A stretch of DNA of 64,000 nt from Clostridia bacterium (GCA_017547755.1 JAFYOX010000093.1:29935-93934); one strand, 5' to 3'; positions 46,849-56,035 are shown, numbered from the stretch's first letter. Numbers and translations are program-made. The notes: generated from the letters alone by a model not told the origin.

Positions 46849-48111
46849 TTATTCGCTCATCCTATCGTCAATGATGTTGCCGTGGCGGTCGTAAAGGATG
46901 CCGCGGTCGTCCTTGTTTTTGTTCCAGACTTTTGCGTCGCCCCATTTGTAGTCGGCTTCGCCCTTATAGTCGTTGCAGGCAACGGTAATTTCGCTTCCGG
47001 CGGCAATCACCGCATCATCCGGGAAACGGAACAGTTCGCCGCCGCGTTCGGATGCAATGAACCAGTGGGCAAGTGCGAGATCTTCGCTGCCGTTGTTGCG
47101 GAGGACGGCGATCTGCTCTTCCTTGGAGATGCGTACGAATTCGATATCGTCGGATACATGACCCCATTCAGCATTTTCCATCGTGATGGTTCCGTCGTGC
47201 GCGATCTCACAGAGAACACCGAGATCGTATTCGTCCGTGATCAGCACTTCTGCGCCCACCGCCGCAAGACCGCTGCAGATGCTCTTGTGCGCGGAATTTT
47301 CGTCCACCTTCCGGTCGGTCGTGATGACCGCGTACTCCGGAGAGGATTCTTCAATGAACGCAGTAGAGGTCGCGTCCTTGTTGCCGTGGTTGCCGACCTT
47401 GAGGATATCGCAGCGCAGATCAAAGCCCGCACGCATGAGCGTTTTTTCTTCCTCATGCTGCATATCCGCCGCAAACAGTACCGTTTTTCCGTTCACCGTC
47501 ATGCGGAGAACAAGGGAATTGTCGTTTTCATCCATCGGATTGAAGCGGATCGGTCCGAGAACTTCAAAATACAGTCCTTCCGAAAGCTCCACGACATGCC
47601 CCGGCTCCAGGATCGTCTGTTCGAGAGATGCATTCTTGATCGCGGTCTGGATCTTTCCCATTTCACCGGAGATCGCCGCCGTATAGCAGTCACCGATCGT
47701 CCACATTTCGGACAGCATCGGAAGTCCGCCGATGTGGTCGCCGTGCGAATGGGTGAGGAAGAGCTTGTCAACTTTTTCCGCGCCCATATATTCGAGAGCC
47801 GCCGAGACCTTCGGCACCGAAGAGCCAAGCCCCGTGTCGATCAGGAAATACTGTCCGTCCGCTTCCACGAGGATGGAATCCGCGCTTCCCGCGTTGATAA
47901 AGAGGATACGGACGTCGTGTTCGCCGGAGATCGTAATGGATTCGTAGTCCTTCTGCACTTCACGGTCGGTCCGGTACGGATCCGTTACCGTTTCGGCAGT
48001 CCCCGCAGACGCCGTTTCTTCCGGAACGCCGTCCGAACATCCGGCAAGACCGGCAAGGGAAGTCAGAACCATTACGGCTGCAAAAATACCCGAAAAAATC
48101 TTTTTAATCAC
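46849..48111 (-). CDS. MBL-fold lipoprotein with C-terminal lamin-tail-like domain
   Basis: 420 residues. Lipobox LAGC (Cys25). The MBL domain (residues ~60-310) is of the ComEC/Rec2 type: FINAGSADSILVE, the metal motif THSHGDHIGG (121-126), LFAADM and VGNHGNKDATS. Residues ~320-420 have the strand pattern of a lamin-tail domain (LTD): EFVRISKEEQIAVLRNNGSE, then AHWFIASERGGELFRFP, and KVWNKNKDDRGILYDRHGNI. Such MBL-LTD proteins are thought to be extracellular nucleases or phosphodiesterases; this is family knowledge, not shown here. It lies 36 bases downstream of the transglutaminase-SLH gene. Confidence 0.8.
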   Translation of the reverse strand: MIKKIFSGIFAAVMVLTSLAGLAGCSDGVPEETASAGTAETVTDPYRTDREVQKDYESITISGEHDVRILFINAGSADSILVEADGQYFLIDTGLGSSVPKVSAALEYMGAEKVDKLFLTHSHGDHIGGLPMLSEMWTIGDCYTAAISGEMGKIQTAIKNASLEQTILEPGHVVELSEGLYFEVLGPIRFNPMDENDNSLVLRMTVNGKTVLFAADMQHEEEKTLMRAGFDLRCDILKVGNHGNKDATSTAFIEESSPEYAVITTDRKVDENSAHKSICSGLAAVGAEVLITDEYDLGVLCEIAHDGTITMENAEWGHVSDDIEFVRISKEEQIAVLRNNGSEDLALAHWFIASERGGELFRFPDDAVIAAGSEITVACNDYKGEADYKWGDAKVWNKNKDDRGILYDRHGNIIDDRMSE

Positions 48112-48147
48112 TGAGAATGTCCTGTCCTTTCTGAATTATTGCTATAT

Positions 48148-49938
48148 TTATTTTCCGCACAGGATCGCAAACCTGCGGATGATATCCGCCGCTTCCGCGC
48201 GGGTGGATTTGGCATCCGGATAAATGAAATGCGCGAATTTCTCGCCGATCAGATTGTTTACCCGGCAGTAGGCAATGCTTTCGAATGCCCAGTCCGAAAT
48301 CTGCGCACGGTCTTCGTACAGGATCAGCGCATCGGAAATCTCCGACGTACCGGCATCGAGGTAAGCCCCGCACATCGCCGCAATCTTGTACATCTGCTCG
48401 TGCGTGAGTTCACCGAGCGGATCGAAAAGATTGCCGCCTACTCCGTTGACGATTCCCGCGGATGCCGCCCATTCCACATACGGACTGTACCACTGTCCGC
48501 TTTCCACATCCTCAAAGGTACTGTCGGGATACAGCGATTCATCCACACCGCAGAGACGTCCGAGAACCGTCACGAACATCGCGCGGGTCAGATAGGCGTC
48601 CGGCGCGAACTTCTCCGCGGATACCCCGCGGAACAGTCCGTGGTCATACACGAACTTTACCGCAGGATAATACGGATCCAGTCTCGATACATCCGTGAAC
48701 GGCAGTTCCCTGCCGAATTTTTCTGCCTCAAATCCGGTGATTTCAAAGGTTCCGACGGAATCGGTTTCACTTTCGGGAGTATCGGCGATCCGGTACTCCA
48801 GCGTATTTTTATAGATCACCGAACCGAAGATCTTCTGTCCGCCGGCAAGTTCCGGCGTCAGATATACGCCCGCGGTTCCGTTCGCCGGGCTGTATATGAT
48901 GATCTCGTACGGCGTATTGACAAACAAATGCCCTAGCGTTTCGGAAAGCCCCGAAAAATTACCCACATAATACGATTCCTCCGACCAGGGAGTGAGCCAG
49001 CGTTCCCGGAAGCGGTAGACATCCGATCTTCCCGAACCGTCGAAAGCGGATACGGCCAGCGATTTTTCTTCCGGATCGATATAGTACCATTGTCCGTCCA
49101 CACAGATCATCCGGGAGGTCACACCGTGCCAGATAGCTTTCTTGAAGGAAGCGGACAGACAGCGTACCGCGCTTTTCCAGCCGTAATGCGGCGTCGGCGT
49201 ATTTTTGATGCCTTCATCGTCGAGCAGAAAATTCTCATGCAGGACGCGTCCCATCTGATCCGGCGACGGATCATCAAAGGAGAGGTCCGCGTGATACCAG
49301 ATCCCGTCCACTTTCACGAGATTCCACGCATGTCCCATTTCATCGCTTGTCACCATCACGGCATCCATCCCGAGTTCGCGGAGCACCGCCATATAGACCA
49401 GGGAATACGCCTGACAGACCCCTCTGCGGTCCCGCAGCAGGGTCAGCGCATCAAAAATCGCAATGTCCGTATCGTAGGAATAGGAAGCGATCAGGTAATC
49501 GTGGACAAACAGTGCCTTTTCCGCATCGGAAAGTCCGGGCTCCACAAGAGAAACGATGTAATCCACTTCCCGTTCGTACAGCCGCACCGCCTCTTCGCGT
49601 TCCTCAGAGTCCATCGTGTAGCGGAACTCCACACCGGTCACGATATCGCGTGAATCGTAGTAATAGGACAGCGTATTGTCCGCGTAGAACAGCTCCGGAC
49701 TTGCGAGAATGACATCACTGTAGAGCTGCGCGATATCCTTCGTATTGATTTTATATTCCGACAGATCGGCGTTTTTTTCACCTTCCGCCATCGCCTGATA
49801 AAGCACCGTAAACGCTTCCTCATAATTGCGGATGATGTCCCGGTGGGGGGAAACCGTATGCGTTTCGTTCGCGGAAACCGTCACAGCCAGCAGAAATGCT
49901 GTGAGAATTCCCGAAAAGAACAATAAAAATTTCTTCAT
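48148..49938 (-). CDS. Transglutaminase-like surface protein with three SLH domains
   Basis: 596 residues. Cleavable signal peptide (residues 1-23). A transglutaminase-like core has its triad at Cys175 (RRGVCQAYS), His203 (MGHAWNLV) and Asp218 (HADLSFDD). A beta-rich middle part (~240-400) follows, then three SLH repeats (~412-596) such as FTDVSRLDPYYPAVKFVYDH and FEDVESGQWYSPYVEWAASA. The SLH part would bind secondary cell-wall polymers, holding the enzyme on the wall. It may act on peptides, as a protease or a crosslinker. Confidence 0.85.
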   Translation of the reverse strand: MKKFLLFFSGILTAFLLAVTVSANETHTVSPHRDIIRNYEEAFTVLYQAMAEGEKNADLSEYKINTKDIAQLYSDVILASPELFYADNTLSYYYDSRDIVTGVEFRYTMDSEEREEAVRLYEREVDYIVSLVEPGLSDAEKALFVHDYLIASYSYDTDIAIFDALTLLRDRRGVCQAYSLVYMAVLRELGMDAVMVTSDEMGHAWNLVKVDGIWYHADLSFDDPSPDQMGRVLHENFLLDDEGIKNTPTPHYGWKSAVRCLSASFKKAIWHGVTSRMICVDGQWYYIDPEEKSLAVSAFDGSGRSDVYRFRERWLTPWSEESYYVGNFSGLSETLGHLFVNTPYEIIIYSPANGTAGVYLTPELAGGQKIFGSVIYKNTLEYRIADTPESETDSVGTFEITGFEAEKFGRELPFTDVSRLDPYYPAVKFVYDHGLFRGVSAEKFAPDAYLTRAMFVTVLGRLCGVDESLYPDSTFEDVESGQWYSPYVEWAASAGIVNGVGGNLFDPLGELTHEQMYKIAAMCGAYLDAGTSEISDALILYEDRAQISDWAFESIAYCRVNNLIGEKFAHFIYPDAKSTRAEAADIIRRFAILCGK

Positions 49939-50018
49939 TTACAGCAATACTTTTGAAACTGATGAATCAATATAAGATTCCATATTTATAAAATATAAAC
50001 AAAATCTTACGAAAACAA

Positions 50019-50049
50019 CATAACCGGACGATTTGACGTCCGGTTATGA
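50019..50049 (-). terminator. Terminator of the hydroxypyruvate-isomerase-like gene
   Basis: ATAACCGGAC pairs with GTCCGGTTAT. The T-rich tail on the minus strand is interrupted, so strength is moderate. Confidence 0.65.
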
Positions 50050-50072
50050 ATTTCAGGAATGTTTTTCGATAA

Positions 50073-50873
50073 TTACTTTACATCGAAGGGATCGATGAGG
50101 GCGTGCATATCGCGAACGAGTTCGGGAACTTCAACGGTACGTCCGCATTCGAAAGCGAGCCAGCGGTCGTAGCCGGTTTCCTTGATCGCTTCAAAGATCT
50201 TGGTGTAGTTGAGTTCGCCGGTGCCGGGCTGATTTCTGCCGGGGTTGTCGCCGATATGGAAGTGACCGATGAGGTCGATGTTGTTCTTGATGTTGCGGAT
50301 AACGTTGCCTTCGGAGATCTGCTGATGATAGATATCGAAGAGGATCTTGCAGTTCGGGCTGTCGACTGCCTTGATCATCTTAGCAGCTTCTTCAGTGGTA
50401 ACGAGGAAGTAACCCATGTGGTTGACGAGAACGTTCAGAGGTTCGAGAACGATCATGATGCCTTCGTCTTCAGCGATCTTGGAGATTTCCTTGAGGGTGC
50501 CGACGCAGATATCGAACTGTTCTTCACGGGAAACGTCGAAGCGTTCGTTGCCGGTGGTAGCAATGATGTTGGGAACGTTCATCGCGTGCGCTGCCTTCAC
50601 GGATTCGCGGAAGGAATCGATGAACGCCTGACGGGAGTCCGCCCAGGTCATGCCGTGACCCCACGCGGTGAGTTTCATGTTGCTTTCCACTTCGGACTGG
50701 ATAACGATTGCGGTGGAGGTTACGCCGTATTCGTCGAGGGTAGCCTTTGCGCGTTCGAAATCGAGACCGAGCCATCCGAGCTGTTCAACGCCCTGGAAGC
50801 CGTTTTCACCGCCCTGCTTTACTCTGTTGTACCAGTCGCCGCTGAACCAGCCGCCTGCTGCAGAGAATTTCAT
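50073..50873 (-). CDS. Hydroxypyruvate isomerase-like sugar phosphate isomerase/epimerase
   Basis: 266 residues, xylose-isomerase-like TIM barrel. The metal ligands are visible as Glu in VLEPLN, Asp-His in FDIYHQQ, His in GHFHIGDNPGR and the late Glu of LAFECGR. GRNQPGTGELNY is a strong match to Hyi (hydroxypyruvate to tartronate semialdehyde); other ketose substrates remain possible. The ATG at 50873 gives MKFSAAGGWF; an in-frame ATG at 50972 lies upstream of the -10 and is rejected. Single-gene unit with its own promoter. Confidence 0.83.
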   Translation of the reverse strand: MKFSAAGGWFSGDWYNRVKQGGENGFQGVEQLGWLGLDFERAKATLDEYGVTSTAIVIQSEVESNMKLTAWGHGMTWADSRQAFIDSFRESVKAAHAMNVPNIIATTGNERFDVSREEQFDICVGTLKEISKIAEDEGIMIVLEPLNVLVNHMGYFLVTTEEAAKMIKAVDSPNCKILFDIYHQQISEGNVIRNIKNNIDLIGHFHIGDNPGRNQPGTGELNYTKIFEAIKETGYDRWLAFECGRTVEVPELVRDMHALIDPFDVK

Positions 50874-50944
50874 AGAATGTACCTGCCTTTCGTATAGGAA
50901 TCCGCCGACCTGCGGGCGACGGAAGATTATTTTTATATTATTCA

Positions 50945-50973
50945 TTTTACACGAATATATCCTGCTTGTCAAG
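50945..50973 (-). promoter_or_regulatory. Promoter of the hydroxypyruvate-isomerase-like gene
   Basis: Minus strand TTGACA (50973-50968), 17-base spacer, TAAAAT (50950-50945). Confidence 0.75.
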
Positions 50974-51015
50974 CGGTAATTGTGGAGTTTTTATTTTATT
51001 TTCGTTGTCCGGACT

Positions 51016-51957
51016 TTACTGCATGGCAAAGAAATCCGACTGTTCGTAGGATACAACCGTGACTTTCCCGGAATTGTAGTTCGGATTGCACCTTGCCAGA
51101 ACAAAACTTCTCTGCGCTTCATTCAGCTTGATCCCGTACCAGCTCGAATACGTCGTGATTTCAAGTACCGCCGTTGCCACCGGGGTATCCGGCTTTGTCG
51201 GGTGCATCGCATGTATCGTCAGATAATTCGTCATGACCACACGCTTGTAATTTTTCAGCTCCGCATAGGCTTCTTCCAGAACCGGCGTTTCCGGATAGGC
51301 TTCATGGAATCGCTGGATTTCATAGTAATCTTCAAAGCTGAAATTATCGGCATTTTCTAATGTTTGAAGCCACAGCAACGCGCCGTTTGTTCCCTCGCTT
51401 GATTTATGGGACAAACTCGATTTTATTTCCTCTCCCCAGTCCTGTACATTCATGGTCAGCTTCCGATTCCCTGAAAACGAACCGTCATCGTTCATCCGGA
51501 TCGTACCGTCTCCTCCGCCGCGGTTCGCTGGAACCGTATCGGTTTCACCGGTGTAAGTAACCATATTTTTTGCTACAATGTCGTATGTTCCTTTTATATC
51601 TCCATCATATACAACCTCAATCACAGTGTCCATAACAGGACGATCTGTTACCAGACTGGTTGCTGCGGTTTCTCCTTCTTTCAGTTTCAGCGGAAGAACG
51701 TTATAAAAGAATAGACCGTTTGCGTCTTCATCGGGATAATCACTATATTCCTTCTCATTTCTCTGCCATACGCGGATTTCCATGATCGGTTCAGCTTCCG
51801 CATACAGGGAATCCAATCCGTAAGCTTCCGCGGTTTTTGTTGTTTTATTCTGCGACTCCAATTTTGAACCCCAGAAAGAATAGACAAACACTGATACAAC
51901 GATTGCTAAAGTTAAGAAAAAATATTTCACATATTTGTTGACCGGTAATTTTTCCAT
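51016..51957 (-). CDS. Unrecognised membrane-anchored extracytoplasmic protein
   Basis: 313 residues. One N-terminal helix (KYFFLTLAIVVSVFVYSFW) with a Lys before it, then a soluble domain mixing strands and polar helices: PIMEIRVWQRNEKEYSDYPD, TSLVTDRPVMDTVIEVVYDG, LTIHAMHPTKPDTPVATAVL. I do not recognise a family, and no catalytic motif stands out. The gene uses more A/T-ending codons than its neighbours and is bordered by an AT-rich gap, which could mean horizontal acquisition. It has its own promoter. Confidence 0.65.
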   Translation of the reverse strand: MEKLPVNKYVKYFFLTLAIVVSVFVYSFWGSKLESQNKTTKTAEAYGLDSLYAEAEPIMEIRVWQRNEKEYSDYPDEDANGLFFYNVLPLKLKEGETAATSLVTDRPVMDTVIEVVYDGDIKGTYDIVAKNMVTYTGETDTVPANRGGGDGTIRMNDDGSFSGNRKLTMNVQDWGEEIKSSLSHKSSEGTNGALLWLQTLENADNFSFEDYYEIQRFHEAYPETPVLEEAYAELKNYKRVVMTNYLTIHAMHPTKPDTPVATAVLEITTYSSWYGIKLNEAQRSFVLARCNPNYNSGKVTVVSYEQSDFFAMQ

Positions 51958-52043
51958 AGGAAACTCCTTTGTTCAGAAATAAAAATCTTCTTAATGTGAA
52001 AAGGATGAATCCAAAATTCGCTCTCCTTACATTCATTGTTTAT

Positions 52044-52072
52044 AGTATAGCACATCGTACCCGTTATGACAA
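52044..52072 (-). promoter_or_regulatory. Promoter of the unrecognised anchored protein gene
   Basis: Minus strand TTGTCA (52072-52067), 17-base spacer, TATACT (52049-52044). Confidence 0.65.
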
Positions 52073-52220
52073 GTTTCTGAAATCAAATTAGGCAATATCA
52101 CAATATTTTGTACATTATTCCCAAAACAAAAAATCTTCCTCATCCGGAAACATTCTCCCTGTTCCGTAAATTTATCAAAAAATACAATATTAATTTTTAT
52201 AGCTTTGTAGCAAAATAGTA

Positions 52221-52249
52221 TTGCCATCCACGCAAATCTGTGTTATAAT
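52221..52249 (+). promoter_or_regulatory. Promoter of the CofE-like gene
   Basis: TTGCCA (52221-52226), 17-base spacer, TATAAT (52244-52249). Confidence 0.75.
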
Positions 52250-52291
52250 AACGTGTGGAAAACTTCATTCTATCACAAAGGACGATCTATT

Positions 52292-53482
52292 ATGGAAAGA
52301 CTTATCGGTACCGTTTCCCGCGGCGTCCGCGCTCCCATCATCCGCGAAGGTGATGACATCGCTCAGATTGTTGCTGACAGCGTTCTTGCTGCCGCCGCAA
52401 GTGAAAATATTGAAATCCGTGACCGTGACGTTATCGCAGTAACGGAAGCGGTTGTTGCCCGTGCAGGCGGCAACTATGCCTCCGTTGAACAGATTTCCGC
52501 TGACATCCGTGCCAAGTTCCCCGAAGGCACTGCCGGCGTTATCTTCCCGATCCTCAGCCGGAACCGCTTCGCTATGTGTCTCAAGGGCATCGCAGGCGGC
52601 CTCAAGAAGATCTATCTTATGCTCAGCTATCCGTCCGACGAAGTTGGCAACCATCTCATTGATCTTGACGCCATCGACGCTGCCGGCGTAAATCCTTACA
52701 GCGACGTTCTCACCGAAGAAAAGTATCGTGAACTCTTCGGCTACCGTCTGCACACCTTCACCGGCGTTGACTATATCGAATACTACAAGGAACTCATCAA
52801 GAGCTGCGGCTGCGACGTCGAAGTCATCTTCGCAAACGACTGCCACACCATCCTGAATTACACCAAGCACGTTCTCTGCTGCGATATCCACTCCCGTGCA
52901 CGCACCAAGAGACTGCTCAAGGCTTCCGGCGCCGAAACCGTTCTCGGTCTCGACGACATCCTCACCGCACCCGTAAACGGCAGCGGCTACAACGAAGCGT
53001 ACGGTCTCCTCGGCTCCAACAAGGCTACCGAAGAATCCGTCAAGCTCTTCCCCCGCGACTGCCAGCCCATCGTGGAACGTATCCAGGCAATCGTCAAGGA
53101 AGGCTCCGGCAAGACTGTGGAAGTTATGGTTTACGGCGACGGCGCGTTCAAGGATCCGGTAGGAAAGATCTGGGAACTTGCTGACCCGGTCGTTTCTCCC
53201 GCATACACCGCAGGCCTCGAAGGTCAGCCGAACGAAATCAAGCTCAAGTATCTTGCTGACAACGATTTCGCTGCTCTCAAGGGCGACGAACTCAAGGCTG
53301 CGATCTCCGAATCCATCCGCAACAAGCAGGCAGACCTGACCGGCAACATGGCGTCCCAGGGTACCACTCCCCGCCGTCTTACCGACCTCATCGGCTCCCT
53401 CTCCGACCTCACCTCCGGCTCCGGCGACAAGGGTACTCCGATCGTCTGGATCCAGGGCTACTTCGACAACTACACTGTCTGA
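52292..53482 (+). CDS. CofE-like protein (coenzyme F420-0:L-glutamate ligase family)
   Basis: 396 residues, longer than archaeal CofE (~250). The N-terminal half shows the family pattern: VSRGVRAPIIREGDDIAQIV, RDRDVIAVTEAVVARAGGNY, FPILSRNRFAMCLKGIA, and VYGDGAFKDPVGKIWELADP later, a strongly conserved block in this family. In archaea and actinobacteria CofE adds glutamates to F420. No other F420 gene is visible here, and Clostridia generally lack F420, so it may glutamylate another molecule. The ATG at 52292 follows AAAGGA; the first upstream ATG at 52253 lacks support. High codon bias suggests strong expression. Confidence 0.78.
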   Translation: MERLIGTVSRGVRAPIIREGDDIAQIVADSVLAAAASENIEIRDRDVIAVTEAVVARAGGNYASVEQISADIRAKFPEGTAGVIFPILSRNRFAMCLKGIAGGLKKIYLMLSYPSDEVGNHLIDLDAIDAAGVNPYSDVLTEEKYRELFGYRLHTFTGVDYIEYYKELIKSCGCDVEVIFANDCHTILNYTKHVLCCDIHSRARTKRLLKASGAETVLGLDDILTAPVNGSGYNEAYGLLGSNKATEESVKLFPRDCQPIVERIQAIVKEGSGKTVEVMVYGDGAFKDPVGKIWELADPVVSPAYTAGLEGQPNEIKLKYLADNDFAALKGDELKAAISESIRNKQADLTGNMASQGTTPRRLTDLIGSLSDLTSGSGDKGTPIVWIQGYFDNYTV

Positions 53483-53489
53483 GAATTTT

Positions 53490-53524
53490 CTCAAAGACCC
53501 GCCGACCGGCGGGTCTTTTTTTCT
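53490..53524 (+). terminator. Strong terminator of the CofE-like gene
   Basis: AAAGACCCGCC (53493-53503) pairs with GGCGGGTCTTT (53508-53518), then a T run. Confidence 0.93.
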
Positions 53525-53541
53525 GTATTTTCCGGAAACCC

Positions 53542-53570
53542 TTGCAAAACATCCGGGATAATAGTATAAT
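53542..53570 (+). promoter_or_regulatory. Upstream promoter (P1) of the small membrane protein gene
   Basis: TTGCAA (53542-53547), 17-base spacer, TATAAT (53565-53570). Confidence 0.6.
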
Positions 53571-53601
53571 ATAAAGAAGTCTTCCTGCCATCCATTCCCG
53601 G

Positions 53602-53630
53602 TTGACCGGGTTCATGCAGTATAGTATAAT
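53602..53630 (+). promoter_or_regulatory. Downstream promoter (P2) of the small membrane protein gene
   Basis: TTGACC (53602-53607), 17-base spacer, TATAAT (53625-53630), 60 bases after P1. Confidence 0.75.
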
Positions 53631-53664
53631 GATTACAGAAACGAACCTGCAAAGGCGGAAACTT

Positions 53665-53901
53665 ATGAAATATACCGTTGATTACGTGTTTTATGCGCTG
53701 ACCCGCGCCATTATGACCATGCTCTGCTGCGGCGGAATCTATCTCCTCCGCACCATCCTCCGGATACGGTTCTGTCCTGCATCCGCGCTGACGCTCTACC
53801 ACAGCGTCCCCGATCTCGCGGAGCATCTGACCGCCGGAATTCTGGTCTATGCCGCGTTCTCGCTTCTTTTTGTCTGGACAGCTTCGCACAATACCGTATG
53901 A
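53665..53901 (+). CDS. Small hypothetical membrane protein, first gene of the tilS unit
   Basis: 78 residues with two hydrophobic stretches (FYALTRAIMTMLCCGGIYLL and HLTAGILVYAAFSLLFVW). I do not recognise a family. It starts at the ATG at 53665, with AAAGGCGG ahead, and ends 48 bases before the tilS start, so it is probably on the same transcript. Two good promoters lie just upstream. Confidence 0.55.
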   Translation: MKYTVDYVFYALTRAIMTMLCCGGIYLLRTILRIRFCPASALTLYHSVPDLAEHLTAGILVYAAFSLLFVWTASHNTV

Positions 53902-53949
53902 TTCGCTCCGATTTTGATTAAACTACAGAAAACGGGAGGGTGACTATTT

Positions 53950-55365
53950 TTGTACCATTCCCTGAAATTTTACGATACCCTCTCCCGCTTCGGTCTGGAT
54001 TCCGCAATGCGGAATGCCGGAGCTGTGATCGCCGCGCTTTCCGGCGGTGCGGATTCGGTCTGCCTGCTTTTCCATCTCATGCACTGGTGTGCGGACAACG
54101 GCGTACAGCTTGCCGCCGCCCACGTCAATCACGGCATCCGCGGAAATGACGCCGACCGTGACGAAGACTTCTGCCGCGAAACCTGTGGAAAACTGCAGAT
54201 TCCGCTGTATGTACATCGTGAAAATGTTCCGGAACTTGCCCGGCGTACCGGACGCGGTCTCGAAGAAACCGCGCGCGGCGTACGCTACGCTTTTTTCGAG
54301 GAACTCGCCGCACGATCCGTCCCCGGTGCAGTCATCGCCACGGCGCACAACGCCGACGATCATCTGGAAACCGTTCTTTTTCATCTTCTGCGCGGCAGCG
54401 GTACCCGCGGTCTCACCGGGATCGATCCCCTGCGTGACGGACGGTATCTCCGTCCTCTGCTCTGCGACACCTCTGCGGAGATCCGTCGGTGGTGCGCGGA
54501 CAACGGCATCCCCTATGTGACCGACGCGACCAATGCCGACACCGATTATACCCGCAATTTCATCCGTCACCGTCTGGTACCTCCGATGGAACAGATCGCG
54601 GAAAATCCGCAGAAAGCCGTTCTGCGGATGAGTACCCTGCTCCGGCAGGACAACGATTTTCTTGAACAGACCGCCGCTCAGTATGTTCCCGACGGCGCTG
54701 TCTCCATGGACCGGAAAACTCTTGCCGCTCTGCATCCTGCGATTGCATCCCGTGTTGTGCGCACGCTCTGCACCAACGCCGTACACGGCAGACGCGGTGC
54801 CGCTTCCCCGGAAGAGATCCATATCCGTGAGATCCTGCGTCTTGCGGCATCGGATCTGCCGGAAACATCGTATTCCCTTCCCGGCGGACTCCGCTTCCGT
54901 GCCGACCGCCATACCGTCCGCGTTGTCACGGACGAAAAAAACGCCGCACTTCCTGCAAAAAATGACGGAATCGTCTTCACCTACCCCGACGACGGCGACG
55001 TTTTTGAAAACGAACGGTATGTCATAAAATTTTCACACGAAAATCACAGAAACAACGTACAGGAAGAAGAAAATATTTACAAATTATTTATATGCAGGAC
55101 GTTCTGTTTTGATAAAATAAAAAGTGTACTGCATATCCGTTACCGCCGGACGGGGGATACCTGTGTCATCGGCGGCATGACCCGCCGGGTCAAAAAACTC
55201 TTCATCGACCGGAAGCTGACCGCGGAGGAAAAATCCTCTCTGCCGCTCATCCTCTCCGGGGATGAAATTCTGTGGATCCCTCTTTTCCGGCCGCGCGACG
55301 GTGTGCTCGCGGAAGAAGGAGAACCCGGACTCATCATTGCGTTCTATGAAAAAAAGACTCATTGA
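53950..55365 (+). CDS. tilS: tRNA(Ile)-lysidine synthase
   Basis: 471 residues. It modifies C34 of the tRNA-Ile CAU anticodon with lysine so that it reads AUA. The PP-loop is AALSGGADSVCLLFHLM, followed by NHGIRGNDADRDE, TAHNADDHLETVLFHLLRGSG and ATNADTDYTRNFIRH, all TilS-typical. A C-terminal substrate-binding domain lies at ~380-470, with RYRRTGDTCVIGG. The start is TTG with GGGAGGG about nine bases upstream. The order tilS-hpt-ftsH is common in Firmicutes. Confidence 0.92.
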   Translation: MYHSLKFYDTLSRFGLDSAMRNAGAVIAALSGGADSVCLLFHLMHWCADNGVQLAAAHVNHGIRGNDADRDEDFCRETCGKLQIPLYVHRENVPELARRTGRGLEETARGVRYAFFEELAARSVPGAVIATAHNADDHLETVLFHLLRGSGTRGLTGIDPLRDGRYLRPLLCDTSAEIRRWCADNGIPYVTDATNADTDYTRNFIRHRLVPPMEQIAENPQKAVLRMSTLLRQDNDFLEQTAAQYVPDGAVSMDRKTLAALHPAIASRVVRTLCTNAVHGRRGAASPEEIHIREILRLAASDLPETSYSLPGGLRFRADRHTVRVVTDEKNAALPAKNDGIVFTYPDDGDVFENERYVIKFSHENHRNNVQEEENIYKLFICRTFCFDKIKSVLHIRYRRTGDTCVIGGMTRRVKKLFIDRKLTAEEKSSLPLILSGDEILWIPLFRPRDGVLAEEGEPGLIIAFYEKKTH

Positions 55366-55403
55366 CTTCATACAATATCAGTAACTGTTCCGGAGGTATT
55401 ACC

Positions 55404-55982
55404 ATGACTTACACATCCGCACTGACAAAAGACATCAAGGAAATTCTCGTTTCCCAGGAAGAGATCGATGCGATCACCACCCGCATCGCCGCGGAGATCG
55501 ACCGGGATTACAAGGATACGGACGGACGTCTCCTTCTTCTCTGCATCCTCAAGGGAAGCGTCGTTTTCATGGGTGACCTCATGAAGAAGGTAACTCTCCC
55601 TGTGGAGATCGACTTCATGAAGGTTTCTTCCTACAAGGACGGCACCGTTTCCAGCGGACGCATCAACATCCTGCTCGACCTGCACCGCAAGGATCTCTCC
55701 GAATGCAACATCATCATCATCGAAGATATCATCGACAGCGGACGCACGCTTTCCTACCTCGTGAATTATCTTATGATCAACGGTGCACGTTCCGTCAAGA
55801 CCTGCACTCTGCTCGACAAGCCCGAACGCCGTCATGAGGACTGCAAGGACTTCAAGCCCGACTACTTCGGCCGCGTGATCCCGGACGAATTTGTTGTCGG
55901 CTACGGCCTCGACTATGCCGAACAGTACCGTGCACTTCCCTTCGTCGGTATTCTGAAGCCTGAAGTTTACGAAAAGAAATAA
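55404..55982 (+). CDS. hpt: Hypoxanthine phosphoribosyltransferase
   Basis: 192 residues. It salvages hypoxanthine and guanine with PRPP. The PRPP loop [17 protein letters not shown] is intact, with [19 protein letters not shown] upstream and [17 protein letters not shown] near the end. The ATG at 55404 follows CCGGAGG; an in-frame start at 55362 overlaps tilS and is less likely. Conserved neighbour of tilS and ftsH. Confidence 0.94.
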   Translation: MTYTSALTKDIKEILVSQEEIDAITTRIAAEIDRDYKDTDGRLLLLCILKGSVVFMGDLMKKVTLPVEIDFMKVSSYKDGTVSSGRINILLDLHRKDLSECNIIIIEDIIDSGRTLSYLVNYLMINGARSVKTCTLLDKPERRHEDCKDFKPDYFGRVIPDEFVVGYGLDYAEQYRALPFVGILKPEVYEKK

Positions 55983-56035
55983 ACCGCAGACTTCCGCTTC
56001 ATCTCTATATATCACAGCAAAGAAAGGACCGGCTA

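Larger units (their letters stand above)
51958..52291. other. AT-rich intergenic region between divergent promoters
   Basis: 334 bases. 51958-52043 is the leader of the minus-strand gene, 52044-52072 its promoter, and 52221-52249 the promoter of the CofE-like gene. The stretch 52080-52210 is strongly AT-rich with no ORF, RNA gene or clear hairpin. Confidence 0.6.
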
